The translations under genes and the position numbers were made by a program. DNA of 26,283 nucleotides, taken from assembly GCA_902465495.1 (NCBI GenBank), contig CABQND010000028.1, positions 1 to 26,283 of the forward strand. The letters are read 5' to 3'. Numbering within the stretch: position 1 is the first letter of the stretch; every line of letters starts with the position of its first letter. Below, one piece after another: positions 1-8,542 of the stretch. The notes beneath the pieces are model-generated. The model searched no databases. It was not told where the DNA came from and was given only the letters and a program-made list of their open reading frames with translations. The stretch comes from an uncultured Eubacteriales bacterium. Lineage in GTDB: Bacteria; Bacillota; Clostridia; Christensenellales; Borkfalkiaceae.

Positions 1-1
1 T

Positions 2-232
2 GCGGGGCTGAAAGTAGAGAGGTATGTGGACTACCTGAGCCAGACGCAATGGGAACTGCCGAAGGCGAACGTAATGCAGTACGATCTGGAAGGCGGCGCG
101 CAGGCGATCGTGCGGCCATCGGGGACGGAACCGCAGATCAAGGTGTATCTGACGGCGGCAAAGACGCCCGCGGAAAATGTACGGGAGCTTGCGGAGCTGG
201 AAAACGCAATGAAAAAGATTCTTTCGGAATAA
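2..232 (+). CDS. Phosphoglucomutase/phosphomannomutase, C-terminal fragment (5' end outside window)
   Basis: The reading frame is open from the window edge, and about 76 residues precede the TAA stop. The fragment carries the VRPSGTEPQIKVYL stretch, the phosphate-binding loop of domain 4 in alpha-D-phosphohexomutases (R-P-S-G-T-E-P). The preceding LPKANVMQYDLEGG context is most like the long bacterial alpha-phosphoglucomutases (PgcA type), which interconvert glucose-1-phosphate and glucose-6-phosphate in the cytoplasm. Substrate choice (glucose or mannose) cannot be read from this domain alone. A terminator follows directly, so the gene is the last of its transcription unit and separate from the carbohydrate operon that follows. 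Confidence 0.88.
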   Translation, partial: AGLKVERYVDYLSQTQWELPKANVMQYDLEGGAQAIVRPSGTEPQIKVYLTAAKTPAENVRELAELENAMKKILSE

Positions 233-251
233 CAAATCAATAAAAACAAAA

Positions 252-277
252 ACGGGCGGATTTTCCGCTCGTTTTTT
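252..277 (+). terminator. Intrinsic terminator after the phosphohexomutase
   Basis: An 8-bp stem (ACGGGCGG with CCGCTCGT, one G-U pair) closes a short A/T loop and runs into TTTTTT. It lies 20 bases after the stop codon. Confidence 0.85.
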
Positions 278-303
278 GCGTGAAACAAAGAAGTATGTTT
301 CTA

Positions 304-410
304 TGTTCATAAACAGGGAAATTTTACGAATGTGGTAAAATTTTCTTTTTTGTTTATTGAAATTACGTAAACAGAGTGAGTTTGTTTACAAAGTTTTAAA
401 GTTGTTTACA
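304..410 (+). promoter_or_regulatory. Array of TGTTTA/TAAACA half-sites, likely operator of the LacI-family regulator
   Basis: TAAACA occurs at 310-315 and 368-373, and TGTTTA at 351-356, 383-388 and 403-408. The pair at 367-373 and 383-389 is a perfect 7-bp inverted repeat (GTAAACA / TGTTTAC) with a 9-base spacer. The octamer TGTTTACA recurs at 383-390 and 403-410, exactly 20 bases (about two helical turns) apart. The array ends 10 bases before the -35 box of the operon promoter. LacI-family operators are commonly TG-TTTA/TAAA-CA palindromes, so binding by the adjacent regulator is a reasonable inference. The unusually wide spacers mean it may not be one classical palindrome. Confidence 0.55.
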
Positions 411-420
411 CGATTGGGGA

Positions 421-449
421 TTGACAGGGACATAGAGCGGCTTTATAAT
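421..449 (+). promoter_or_regulatory. Sigma-A promoter of the carbohydrate operon
   Basis: A perfect TTGACA (421-426), a 17-base spacer and a perfect TATAAT (444-449) give a predicted transcript start near 456. That is about 32 bases before the regulator's start codon. A consensus promoter like this would be strong unless repressed, which fits the operator-like half-sites just upstream. Confidence 0.9.
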
Positions 450-487
450 TTTTTTGAAAAGAGTGCAAAGCTCTGTGAGGGAACAAG

Positions 488-1519
488 ATGAACAAACGAG
501 TTACAATGGAGCAGATCGCGGAAGCTGCAAACGTTTCCAAAGGATTGGTATCACGAGCGCTGACCGACCGCTACGGTGTCAGCAACGAAATGCGTTCGTT
601 TATCAAAATGAAGGCAACGGAGCTCGGATATGATTTCAATAAAATCAAAACCAAACAGGTGCGCAAGAAGAAATGCTGTTTGCTCATTTCTTCGCGCGTT
701 TTGACGAGGGAATCGTACTGGCAGCCCATTATACGCCGCATGGAGGAAGAACTATCGTTTATGGGCGTAGAGCCTCATTATTTTGTGCACGGGGAAAAGC
801 AATTTTCGGAAGATGAGCAAAAGAAATTTCGTGAAGATGATTCATGCGCATATGTAGTGATGAGCAAAAATCTCCCGTTTTTGATGCAAGAGTTGGAAAA
901 GAAGAAAAAACCGACAGTGGTGATCGATCCGCAGTTTCACGTTTCAACAAAATTCATGCAAATCAAGACGAGTAACTATGAATCCTCATACGAAGCAGCG
1001 AAATATCTGATCGACAACGGATTGACGCATATTCTGTATTTTGGGGCAACGACATTTTCGGAAAGCTTTTCGGAACGGTATGCGGGCGTGGTGCAGTGCG
1101 TAAAAGATTTTGCGGAAGAAGGAGCAAAGCTGACGGAGTTGGATATTGACAACAGCGATTATGCGTTCGCGGCGCCGGAGAGGTTGGCTCAGATTTTGAA
1201 GACGGAAAAAATCGATGCCATTATGTGCTGTAACGATTTGTTTGCCGTATCGGCGCTGAAAACGATCAAAGATCTTGGGTTGCGGGTGCCGGACGATATA
1301 TCGATCATAGGATTTGACAACACAGTGGAGTCGTATTTGGTATCACCGGAGCTTACGACGATCGAGGTTCCGCGTGAAAAGATGGGGGAAGATGCCGCAA
1401 ATCTGATTATTAAGACGATCGAAACGGGAAAAGCGGATTATACTTCTCTGGTTCTGAATTGCAAACTTGTACGGCGAGAATCAGTCAGAGAGAAAGGAGA
1501 GAAGGATGAAAAAAGTTGA
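488..1519 (+). CDS. LacI/GalR-family transcriptional regulator
   Basis: This 343-residue protein has an N-terminal LacI helix-turn-helix (residues about 5-27, TMEQIAEAANVSKGLVSRAL), a hinge-like basic segment to about residue 60, and a periplasmic-binding-protein-like effector domain. That domain ends with the family hallmarks DAIMCCNDLFAVSAL, RVPDDISIIGFDN and LTTIEVPREKMG. It should bind DNA as a dimer and release or change grip when a sugar binds. GAGGG lies 7 bases before the ATG. The gene is the first of the operon, sits behind a consensus promoter with a half-site array, and overlaps the following GH2 gene by 14 bases, so autoregulation and control of the downstream genes are likely. 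The effector sugar is not known. Repression rather than activation is inferred from family habit. Confidence 0.93.
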   Translation: MNKRVTMEQIAEAANVSKGLVSRALTDRYGVSNEMRSFIKMKATELGYDFNKIKTKQVRKKKCCLLISSRVLTRESYWQPIIRRMEEELSFMGVEPHYFVHGEKQFSEDEQKKFREDDSCAYVVMSKNLPFLMQELEKKKKPTVVIDPQFHVSTKFMQIKTSNYESSYEAAKYLIDNGLTHILYFGATTFSESFSERYAGVVQCVKDFAEEGAKLTELDIDNSDYAFAAPERLAQILKTEKIDAIMCCNDLFAVSALKTIKDLGLRVPDDISIIGFDNTVESYLVSPELTTIEVPREKMGEDAANLIIKTIETGKADYTSLVLNCKLVRRESVREKGEKDEKS

Positions 1520-3593
1520 GAGGCTTCTTTGGGAAGTCGGGAAGGCGACCGAGGCAGGAAAACTTCCCGAGCGATATTATGCGGCGGCGGTTCCGGGGTC
1601 GGTCCAGCTGGACGTAATGCGGGCGGGGGAGCTGCCCGATTACAGGCATGGTGAACAATACCGCGCATACGACGGGCTGGAAGATTATTATTGGGTGTAT
1701 CGCACGCGTCTTCCGCAGGGGAAAAATATGTTTTTGGTTTCGGGCGGCATCGATTACAGCTATAAAATATATGCGGATGATTGTTTGCTTTACGAATATG
1801 AGGGAATGCAGAAAGGATTTTCCCTGGATGTATCCGCGTATGCGGGAAAGATGCTCTACATAAAGCTGGATCCGGCGCCCAAGGCGGCGGGACAGGAAGG
1901 GCGTGCGCAGGCAAATTTAAGCTGTAAGCCTGCGGTAAATTACGGCTGGGATTTTCAGCCCAGACTGATTCCGCTGGGTATCTGGAACGACTGCTATATT
2001 GAGCATCGAGGCGATACATATCTGGAAGAGTCGAATATTTCCTATACGCTGAGTGAAGGACTTGACGCCGCGCAAGTGACGCTTTGCTACCGTGTAAAGA
2101 ACGGCGGGGTACGGTTTTCGTTGAACGGCGAGATCGCGGAGAGTTCCGATTCGGAAGGAAAGCTGATGCTCACGTTAAAAAATCCGAAACTGTGGTATCC
2201 GGCGGGATACGGGGAACCTTATCTTTACGAAGCAAAGATCGAGGCGCTGAGCAGCGGCAGGGTTTGCGATGTGCTGACGAAAAAAATCGGCTTTCGCCGT
2301 GTTCGTCTTGTCACGACGCCATATAACTGGCGCAAGGTGCATTCACCTGTGACGCAGGCGCTCCCGCCCGTCTATCCCGAAGTGAACGGGGTAAAAGTGT
2401 TCGCGAAGGGCACGAACTGGGTTGTTCCGGATGTATTTTATTCGGAAATGAGCCGAGGAAGATACGAAACGTATCTGCGTCTCATTCGGGATGCGAACAT
2501 GAATTTTGTGCGTTGCTGGGGCGGTTGCGGAGCGAACAAAGAACCCTTTTACGAACTTTGCGATGAATACGGCATTTTGATCTGGCAGGAATTCCCGCTG
2601 GCGTGCAATTATTATGCGGACGATCCGCATTATCTGCAAGTTTTAGAATCGGAAGCGCGGGCGATGCTTTCGCGGATCGGCGAGCATGCGTGCTGCGCGC
2701 TCTGGGTTGGCGGAAACGAACTGTTCGAAGGCTGGAGCGGTATGACGCAGCAATCCAGGGCATTGCGAATGCTGGATAAGCTATGTTTGGAAATGTGTCC
2801 CGATATTCCTTTCCTGATGACTTCGCCGATCATGGGCATGATACATGGCAGTTACGGGTATCTGTATGCGGGGGAAGAACCGCATTTATACATTCGAAAT
2901 CACCCGGCGACGGCATATACAGAATTCGGAATCCCGTCGACGTCCGGATATGACGCGGTGCGCAGCGTGGTGCGCGAGGACGAAGCGGGCAAATTCGGCG
3001 GAAGTTGGGAGACGCACAAAGGATGCGGAGCATGGGAAGCGGAGCCGGAAAGCTGGGGATATTTAGGACTTTTAAATACGCTTCTTCCGGGGAAAGATTT
3101 GCAGGAACGATGTAAAAACTCGCAGATCTTGCAGGGGATCTTATACCAATCGGTTTTTGAAGAGCTGCGAAGCCATAAAGAGATCTGCGGCATGGCGCTC
3201 AACTGGGATTTTGATGATTCGTGGCCGGTTGTGGCGAACAATTCTCTGGTAGAATACGGCGGAAAGCCGAAAAGAGCGTATGAATCAGTGAAACGGGCGT
3301 TGAAACCGACAGTGCTTTCTTTGCAATACGGGAGCGTTTACTGCAAAGAAGAGTTGCGAATCTGCTCGCGCATTCTTTCGGACACTGCTGTGCAACAGGG
3401 GGTGCGGGCAAAAGTAATTGTTTCGCAAAATGAAAAGAAAATGGAAAAAGTGATGTATTTCCCTGCGGACGGCGAAGAGGGAGAAAGCGCGGCATTCGAT
3501 ATCCATGATTTTGAATGCGGATTATTCCGAGTTTCGATTGAGGCAGAGGATGCGTCCGTTGCAAATGAATACGATCTGATCAAGAGGGGGTGA
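1506..3593 (+). CDS. Glycoside hydrolase family 2 protein, beta-mannosidase-like, cytoplasmic
   Basis: The chosen ATG gives 695 residues. AAGGAG lies 6 bases upstream, whereas an in-frame start at 1467 lies deep inside lacI and lacks a ribosome site. Order of parts: N-terminal sugar-binding jelly roll (about 1-185, with VPGSVQLDVM and the mannosidase-like YGWDFQPRLIPLGIW); an immunoglobulin-like sandwich (about 190-275); then a TIM barrel with FAKGTNWVVPDVF, NFVRCWGG and FYELCDEYGILIWQEF. The probable acid/base is E405 in WVGGNE and the probable nucleophile is E473 in YTEFG. There is no signal peptide, so it should act inside the cell on imported oligosaccharides, removing non-reducing-end sugars, perhaps beta-mannose. 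At 695 residues it is shorter than typical beta-mannosidases (about 800-850), with a reduced C-terminal sandwich region. Another beta-glycoside specificity remains possible. Confidence 0.88.
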   Translation: MKKVERLLWEVGKATEAGKLPERYYAAAVPGSVQLDVMRAGELPDYRHGEQYRAYDGLEDYYWVYRTRLPQGKNMFLVSGGIDYSYKIYADDCLLYEYEGMQKGFSLDVSAYAGKMLYIKLDPAPKAAGQEGRAQANLSCKPAVNYGWDFQPRLIPLGIWNDCYIEHRGDTYLEESNISYTLSEGLDAAQVTLCYRVKNGGVRFSLNGEIAESSDSEGKLMLTLKNPKLWYPAGYGEPYLYEAKIEALSSGRVCDVLTKKIGFRRVRLVTTPYNWRKVHSPVTQALPPVYPEVNGVKVFAKGTNWVVPDVFYSEMSRGRYETYLRLIRDANMNFVRCWGGCGANKEPFYELCDEYGILIWQEFPLACNYYADDPHYLQVLESEARAMLSRIGEHACCALWVGGNELFEGWSGMTQQSRALRMLDKLCLEMCPDIPFLMTSPIMGMIHGSYGYLYAGEEPHLYIRNHPATAYTEFGIPSTSGYDAVRSVVREDEAGKFGGSWETHKGCGAWEAEPESWGYLGLLNTLLPGKDLQERCKNSQILQGILYQSVFEELRSHKEICGMALNWDFDDSWPVVANNSLVEYGGKPKRAYESVKRALKPTVLSLQYGSVYCKEELRICSRILSDTAVQQGVRAKVIVSQNEKKMEKVMYFPADGEEGESAAFDIHDFECGLFRVSIEAEDASVANEYDLIKRG

Positions 3594-3599
3594 GTTTTC

Positions 3600-4553
3600 G
3601 TGCAAGAAAACAGCAGATCGCTCAGTGTAAAAGACAAGAAAAGGACGGCGCTTTGGCGGAACATCAAAAATGCGCGGTACATATATCTGATGATTATTCC
3701 CGCAATCGTCTTTTACATTATTTTTAACTACATTCCGATGTACGGGATCCGCATTGCGTTTCAGGATTTTTATCCGAAGCTCGGCATTTCGGGAAGCGAA
3801 TCGGTAGGTTTTGCAAACTTCGAATATATCTTTGCGCAAAGCGAATTCTGGCGCGCATTCCGAAACACGATCGTTTTAAGCTTTTTCCGCATTTTGCTCG
3901 GATTTGTATTTTCGGTGGGAACAGCGCTTCTGATCAATGAAATAAGAATGCGCCGCTTTAAAAAAGTTGTGCAAACGGTGTTCACCTTTCCGCATTTTCT
4001 TTCGTGGGTCATTATTGCCGGGTTTATCAATAATCTGTTCATGAATACGGGCTCCATTAATAATCTCATTGAACTTTTGGGCGGAGAGCGCATTGACTTT
4101 TTGCAGAGCAAGGGATTTTTCTTCGGACTGCTTCTGTTTTCGGACGTATGGAAGGAAGCCGGCTGGGGAAGCATTGTCTATCTTGCCACGATGGCGGGTA
4201 TCGATTCGGAATTGTATGACGCGGCGGAAATGGACGGGGCAAACCGATTCCGGCAGATGATCAGCGTAACGCTTCCGGGTATCCGCTCGACGGCGGTGCT
4301 TCTTCTCATTCTCTCGACGGGCAGCATTCTCAATTCGGGCTTTGATCAGATATTCAATCTGTACAACCCGCTCGTCTATGAAATATCGGATATTCTCGAT
4401 ACCTATATTTATCGCACGACGTTCGGAACATCGCAGGCGATCAATCCCGGATATGGCGCGGCGGTCGGGCTTTTTAAATCGGTTGTGTCTTGCATTCTCG
4501 TCATCATTGTAGACAGGATCGCAAAACTTACGGGCGAAAGGGGGATCATCTGA
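3600..4553 (+). CDS. Carbohydrate ABC transporter permease, LplB/YteP type (CUT1)
   Basis: This 317-residue inner-membrane protein has about six hydrophobic segments, the first at YLMIIPAIVFYIIFNYIPMYG (near residues 30-50). The cytoplasmic EAA loop, YDAAEMDGANRFRQMISVTLP (residues about 206-226), docks to the ATPase. I use GTG at 3600 because AGGGGG lies 9 bases upstream and the first family-typical residues follow closely. It starts 6 bases after the GH2 stop and overlaps the next permease by one base (TGATG), so the two permeases are translationally coupled. Family members work with large solute-binding lipoproteins such as the one at 5478. No nucleotide-binding subunit is encoded nearby; a shared MsiK/UgpC-like ATPase elsewhere is the usual arrangement. 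Confidence 0.94.
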   Translation: MQENSRSLSVKDKKRTALWRNIKNARYIYLMIIPAIVFYIIFNYIPMYGIRIAFQDFYPKLGISGSESVGFANFEYIFAQSEFWRAFRNTIVLSFFRILLGFVFSVGTALLINEIRMRRFKKVVQTVFTFPHFLSWVIIAGFINNLFMNTGSINNLIELLGGERIDFLQSKGFFFGLLLFSDVWKEAGWGSIVYLATMAGIDSELYDAAEMDGANRFRQMISVTLPGIRSTAVLLLILSTGSILNSGFDQIFNLYNPLVYEISDILDTYIYRTTFGTSQAINPGYGAAVGLFKSVVSCILVIIVDRIAKLTGERGII

Positions 4554-5431
4554 TGGCAAAACAAAAAGAAAGCGCGCGTCGTCGCGTTACAAAAACGGAC
4601 TGGGTTCTATGTGTGATTTTGTCGATCGGGCTCATCCTCATTTTGTATCCCTTCTATAACGCATTGTTGATTTCTCTGTCATCGGAACGGGCATATCTGT
4701 CTACGCCGTTCATGATCATACCGAAAGAATTCAATTTTGATTCGTATTTGATGGTGTTCAGCAATGAGAGTTTGTGGTCCGGATATAAGATCACTGCGAT
4801 CCTTGTCGTGGTGGGCACGGCGTACCAGCTGTTTTTCACGGTCATCACGGGATATGCGATGAGCCGCTCCAAATGGCCGGGAAAAAACATCGTTATGGAT
4901 TTTATATTGGTTACGATGTTTTTCGGCGGAGGTTTGATCCCGTATTACTACCTTATTAAAGATTTGGGCCTGTACAATACGCTGGCGGTCATGATCATTC
5001 CCGGCGCGATCGATACGTATAACATGTTATTGATTCGAAATTATTTTCAAAACCTTCCTATTTCATTGGAAGAATCGGCAAAGATCGACGGGGCGAATGA
5101 CATTATTATTTTGTGGAAGATTTTTCTCCCGCTGGCGACGCCGATGCTGGCAACGATCGGATTGTTTTTTGCGATCGGGCATTGGAATCAATGGTACAAT
5201 GCGATGCTGTTTATTGACTCGCAGTCTTTGAAGCCGTTGCAGCTCGTGTTGCGGGAACTGGTCGTTACGAATACGACCAATTTCGGGCCCAATCCGGTCG
5301 GACGTCCGACGTTTACGGAAGGCTTGAAAATGGCGAGCATCTTTTTCACGATCATACCTGTCATGTGTATTTATCCGTTTATACAGCGGTTTTTCGTGAA
5401 AGGACTGGTCGTGGGGGCGATCAAGGGATAA
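4553..5431 (+). CDS. Carbohydrate ABC transporter permease, YtcP type (CUT1)
   Basis: This 292-residue protein has about six membrane segments and the EAA-loop motif SLEESAKIDGANDIIILWKIFLPLA (residues about 171-195). It also has the YtcP-like beginning TDWVLCVILSIGLILILYPFYNAL and ends with the conserved PFIQRFFVKGLVVGAIKG. The ATG overlaps the stop of the first permease (TGATG) and is preceded by AAAGGGGG, while a longer in-frame start at 4490 has no support. It pairs with the 3600 permease to form the translocation pore for oligosaccharides delivered by the downstream binding lipoprotein. Confidence 0.94.
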   Translation: MAKQKESARRRVTKTDWVLCVILSIGLILILYPFYNALLISLSSERAYLSTPFMIIPKEFNFDSYLMVFSNESLWSGYKITAILVVVGTAYQLFFTVITGYAMSRSKWPGKNIVMDFILVTMFFGGGLIPYYYLIKDLGLYNTLAVMIIPGAIDTYNMLLIRNYFQNLPISLEESAKIDGANDIIILWKIFLPLATPMLATIGLFFAIGHWNQWYNAMLFIDSQSLKPLQLVLRELVVTNTTNFGPNPVGRPTFTEGLKMASIFFTIIPVMCIYPFIQRFFVKGLVVGAIKG

Positions 5432-5434
5432 TAT

Positions 5435-5450
5435 TGCGGCATGCGCCGTA
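5435..5450 (+). other. Short hairpin between permease and binding-protein genes
   Basis: TGCGGC-ATGC-GCCGTA forms a 6-bp stem with one G-U pair in the 46-base gap. There is no U-run, so it is not a terminator. It may protect or separate the downstream binding-protein message, as hairpins do in some transporter operons. Low certainty. Confidence 0.35.
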
Positions 5451-5477
5451 CAGACAATAAAGAAAAAGGAGATTTGT

Positions 5478-7064
5478 ATGAAAGGGATACGGAAAAGACT
5501 GTTGGCGGTACTATTCGCTTTTTGCATGATTTTGCCGCTGTTTGCGGCGTGCGGCGGTGAAACGGGCGATTATGACGAGTCGGGAAACGTGCGTTTGGAT
5601 ATTGCCAATTTGTATTTGAACGATCTCGGCGATGCGTATACGGGTTATGTAGAAGATAAGTTCAGCGTGCGCATTTCGCCGAAGGTATACAGCTGGGCGG
5701 ACTGGGATTCACAGGTAACGAGTGCCGTGAACGGCGACAATATCCCCGATGTATTTCACTGGAAATTAGAATCGATGGTCTATCCGACGTTGGAGCGTTG
5801 GGCGAAGGGCGGATCATTGCGCGCGATCCCGGACGATATGAGTGCATATCCGAACATCAAAAAGGTATTGGACAGCGCGACGGCGATCGATAAAATGAAA
5901 GTGGACGGAAAGTTGTACTGCATTCCGCTGATGTACGATATCAATAAGCCCGAAATGGGGTACAGCAGTTTTACCTATGTGTACCGCAAGGACTGGGCGA
6001 AAGCTTTGGCGGAAAAGAATCCGTCCGAATACGGCGATCTGTACAAAGAGGACGATGTGTACACATTCTCGGAATTCGAGCGCCTGTTGGCGGCGTTTGA
6101 CAAAGAGGATATGGCAGGGAACAACAAAACCATTCCGCTTGCAGATGTAGAATGGGCTTTCCCTTCTGTAATCAACTATTTCAAAGACGCTCCGCACGCG
6201 TATGTTCTGAACGAGCAGACGGGAAAATTTGAATGGAACTACACGACGGCAAACTTTACGCAAGGGTTGGAAAAGGCGAAGTCGTTTGTGGATAAAGGGT
6301 ATTACTGGGCGGACTCGTATACGGCAAACGAAGGGGACGCGATGAACAAGTACAAGTCCGGCGTCGTCGGTTGCTATTTTGACAATTTCACACTGACCAA
6401 TTATTCGGAACTGCGCAAGAGTTTTTCTTCATCCAACCCTTCCGTCGATCTTGACGAGGGCACGGCTTTGATGCGTTTGAAACGTGATGACGGAAAGTTT
6501 GTGTACGAGGAGGCCAACAACTGGTGGTCTGCGACGCTTTTCTCTGCGGATATTTCGGATGTGCAGATGAACAAGTATTTTGAGATCATGGACTGGCTCC
6601 TTTCAGAGGAAGGCACAATGTTTGCGACGTACGGGTTCGAAGGCACCGATTACACGGTCAAGGAAGACGGGAGCATCGAACTGCATTGGAGCAAGAAGGC
6701 AGACGGGGAATACGCTTCCAAGCTCATCGGAGCGAAGTACCTGCGCTATTCGATTTGTCTAAATCAGGACATCACGAGCAACGACCCGCTCATCGATGAC
6801 GGGACAAAGGCGGCGCATGCGGCATGGATCGCGGACATCGAAGAGCAGATCGAGCAGAAGCAGGTAAAACTTCTTCCTATGTACTCAGACATGAACTGGC
6901 TGTCTCTGCCGAATAAAAATGCGAATGCAAATCTTGTCAACCTGGCGAGCGACGCAATCATCAAGTATGTGTTCGGCGACGGCGGTTGGAGCGAATTCAA
7001 CGAGAGTAACCGCAGCAAATACGAAGCGGTCGTAAACGAGATCAATGCCGCGCTCGGATTGTGA
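5478..7064 (+). CDS. Extracellular solute-binding lipoprotein (LplA/YtcQ type)
   Basis: This 528-residue protein begins with a lipoprotein signal: basic start MKGIRKR, hydrophobic core, and lipobox LFAAC with Cys25 as the lipidation site. AAGGAG lies 6 bases before the ATG. The mature part has the layout of the large CUT1 binding proteins that partner LplB/YtcP permeases: DVFHWKLESMVYPTLERWAKGG near the start, a VDGKLYCIPLMYD strand, and FEIMDWLLSEEGTMFATYGFEGTDY, a segment typical of this group. It should capture an oligosaccharide outside the membrane and hand it to the permeases at 3600 and 4553. Aromatic residues are abundant (for example NNWWSATLFS), as in sugar sites. The ligand cannot be read directly; the neighbouring enzymes suggest an acetylated beta-linked glycan fragment. 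Confidence 0.93.
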   Translation: MKGIRKRLLAVLFAFCMILPLFAACGGETGDYDESGNVRLDIANLYLNDLGDAYTGYVEDKFSVRISPKVYSWADWDSQVTSAVNGDNIPDVFHWKLESMVYPTLERWAKGGSLRAIPDDMSAYPNIKKVLDSATAIDKMKVDGKLYCIPLMYDINKPEMGYSSFTYVYRKDWAKALAEKNPSEYGDLYKEDDVYTFSEFERLLAAFDKEDMAGNNKTIPLADVEWAFPSVINYFKDAPHAYVLNEQTGKFEWNYTTANFTQGLEKAKSFVDKGYYWADSYTANEGDAMNKYKSGVVGCYFDNFTLTNYSELRKSFSSSNPSVDLDEGTALMRLKRDDGKFVYEEANNWWSATLFSADISDVQMNKYFEIMDWLLSEEGTMFATYGFEGTDYTVKEDGSIELHWSKKADGEYASKLIGAKYLRYSICLNQDITSNDPLIDDGTKAAHAAWIADIEEQIEQKQVKLLPMYSDMNWLSLPNKNANANLVNLASDAIIKYVFGDGGWSEFNESNRSKYEAVVNEINAALGL

Positions 7065-7084
7065 GGGAGAAGAGAGGAGAAATG

Positions 7085-8524
7085 ATGAAAAAGTTAGTAT
7101 GTGTCTTTCTGGCGGTGCTTACGGCGGCAATGTTGTTCGGCTGCAGTGCGAAGACGGAGGAGGGGACGGTGCGGTTTGAACAAGTCGTGAACGAAAATGT
7201 GCAGGGGCTGGGCGTAGAATGGGATGCATATGAGCATCCCGACGTGATCACCGAAGAAAAATGGGAACGCGCGACGGCGTACATGGATAAATTGTCGCCT
7301 GCCTATATTCGTTGCGTGATCAACCTTGACTGGGTGGTCACGAACTGGAACAAGGGCGCTTCGGAGGATGTTTCGGACGATACGTGGGAATACAACTGGG
7401 AACAGTCCAATATCCGCAATATGTTCAAGATTCTCGATCATTGCCAAAAATCGGGGATCCGTGTCGGATTGGGTGTGTGGCGTCCCGTGGACGGATGGGA
7501 TATGCAGGATTCCTCCGATGTACGTTTTGCAAAGATCATGGCGGATATTGCCGAGGAATTGATCGTTTCGCGCAGGTATAGCTGCATTTTCGGTTTATTT
7601 TTGACCAATGAACCGAACTACCTGCCCGGTAATGATTTTCAAAAATGGAGCACGGGTGTAAAAAATACGGCGGCAGAGCTTGCGGCGCGCGGGCTTTCGG
7701 ACAAGGTGAGTATTATCGGTCCGGACGCGACGTCTTATTCTGCGGCGATCACTTGGTGCGAGGATACCGTCAAAAATGTAAAAGAGCATATCGGGAATTA
7801 CTCAATCCACATGTATGTAAGTGATTACTCGGTAGATTCGGGCAGATTTGCCGAAGATATCCGCGATGTTGTAAACACGATCGAAAAAGAAGATAAAGAC
7901 TTTGACAAAAAAGGTCTTATCATTTGGGAGAGCGGACTTTTGGACGGCAAAGATCCCGAATGGGACACCAACGTGCTTATCGATACGTTCGGTTTCGGGG
8001 TACGTATGGCGGACTATACAATGCAGGCGATCATGGGCGGAGCGAGCGGCGTTTCTTTTTGGGAATTTGACGATGCGATGCACTTTTTGGAAAACGGTCA
8101 GATGAAACAATACGGTATGTTCAGTTCACTGGGTACGGCGGCGCAGCAGGAACTGCGGCCGTGGTTCCAGTCGAGCTATCTGCTCACGCGGTTGTTTGCA
8201 CCGCAGAGCAAGGTGTACGGTTGTTCGCTCAATTCCGAAAAGGATACCACTCTGCGTGCGCTTGCATCGGTTTCTTCGGATGGGAAAACGGGCGGCTATT
8301 GCGTTGTCAACCGCGGCTACGAAGAGGCGGAGGAAACGTTCTACCTGCCGCAGAAAGTGCAGGGTGAAAAGCTGTACGTGTATATTTTCGGCGAGAAGGA
8401 TATGAAACTGGGCGCGGACGGGTTTATCGTACCCAACTACGAACTGGACGGAAGTTTGAACGGCACGCTGACTTTGAAGATTCCCGCAGGAAGCGCTGTT
8501 TTCGTCACAAACACGAAATATTGA
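7085..8524 (+). CDS. Surface lipoprotein glycoside hydrolase, clan GH-A (family unresolved)
   Basis: From the ATG at 7085 the protein has 479 residues; ATG at 7082 is only 2 bases from the GGAG and less likely. A lipoprotein signal ends in MLFGC with Cys20. The body is a TIM-barrel glycosidase: RPVDGWDM, then LFLTNEPNYLPG with E176 as probable acid/base, SIHMYVSDY, and LIIWESGLLDG with E282 as probable nucleophile. These are spaced as in retaining clan GH-A enzymes (GH5, GH30 and GH39 relatives). GASGVSFWEFDD is a late barrel strand. The last 130 residues look like an all-beta domain (TLTLKIPAGSAVFVTN), as in GH30/GH39. It is anchored outside the cell and probably cuts the polysaccharide before import. 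I do not recognise the exact family. Confidence 0.8.
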   Translation: MKKLVCVFLAVLTAAMLFGCSAKTEEGTVRFEQVVNENVQGLGVEWDAYEHPDVITEEKWERATAYMDKLSPAYIRCVINLDWVVTNWNKGASEDVSDDTWEYNWEQSNIRNMFKILDHCQKSGIRVGLGVWRPVDGWDMQDSSDVRFAKIMADIAEELIVSRRYSCIFGLFLTNEPNYLPGNDFQKWSTGVKNTAAELAARGLSDKVSIIGPDATSYSAAITWCEDTVKNVKEHIGNYSIHMYVSDYSVDSGRFAEDIRDVVNTIEKEDKDFDKKGLIIWESGLLDGKDPEWDTNVLIDTFGFGVRMADYTMQAIMGGASGVSFWEFDDAMHFLENGQMKQYGMFSSLGTAAQQELRPWFQSSYLLTRLFAPQSKVYGCSLNSEKDTTLRALASVSSDGKTGGYCVVNRGYEEAEETFYLPQKVQGEKLYVYIFGEKDMKLGADGFIVPNYELDGSLNGTLTLKIPAGSAVFVTNTKY

Positions 8525-8542
8525 TAAGAGGGGGAATAAAAA

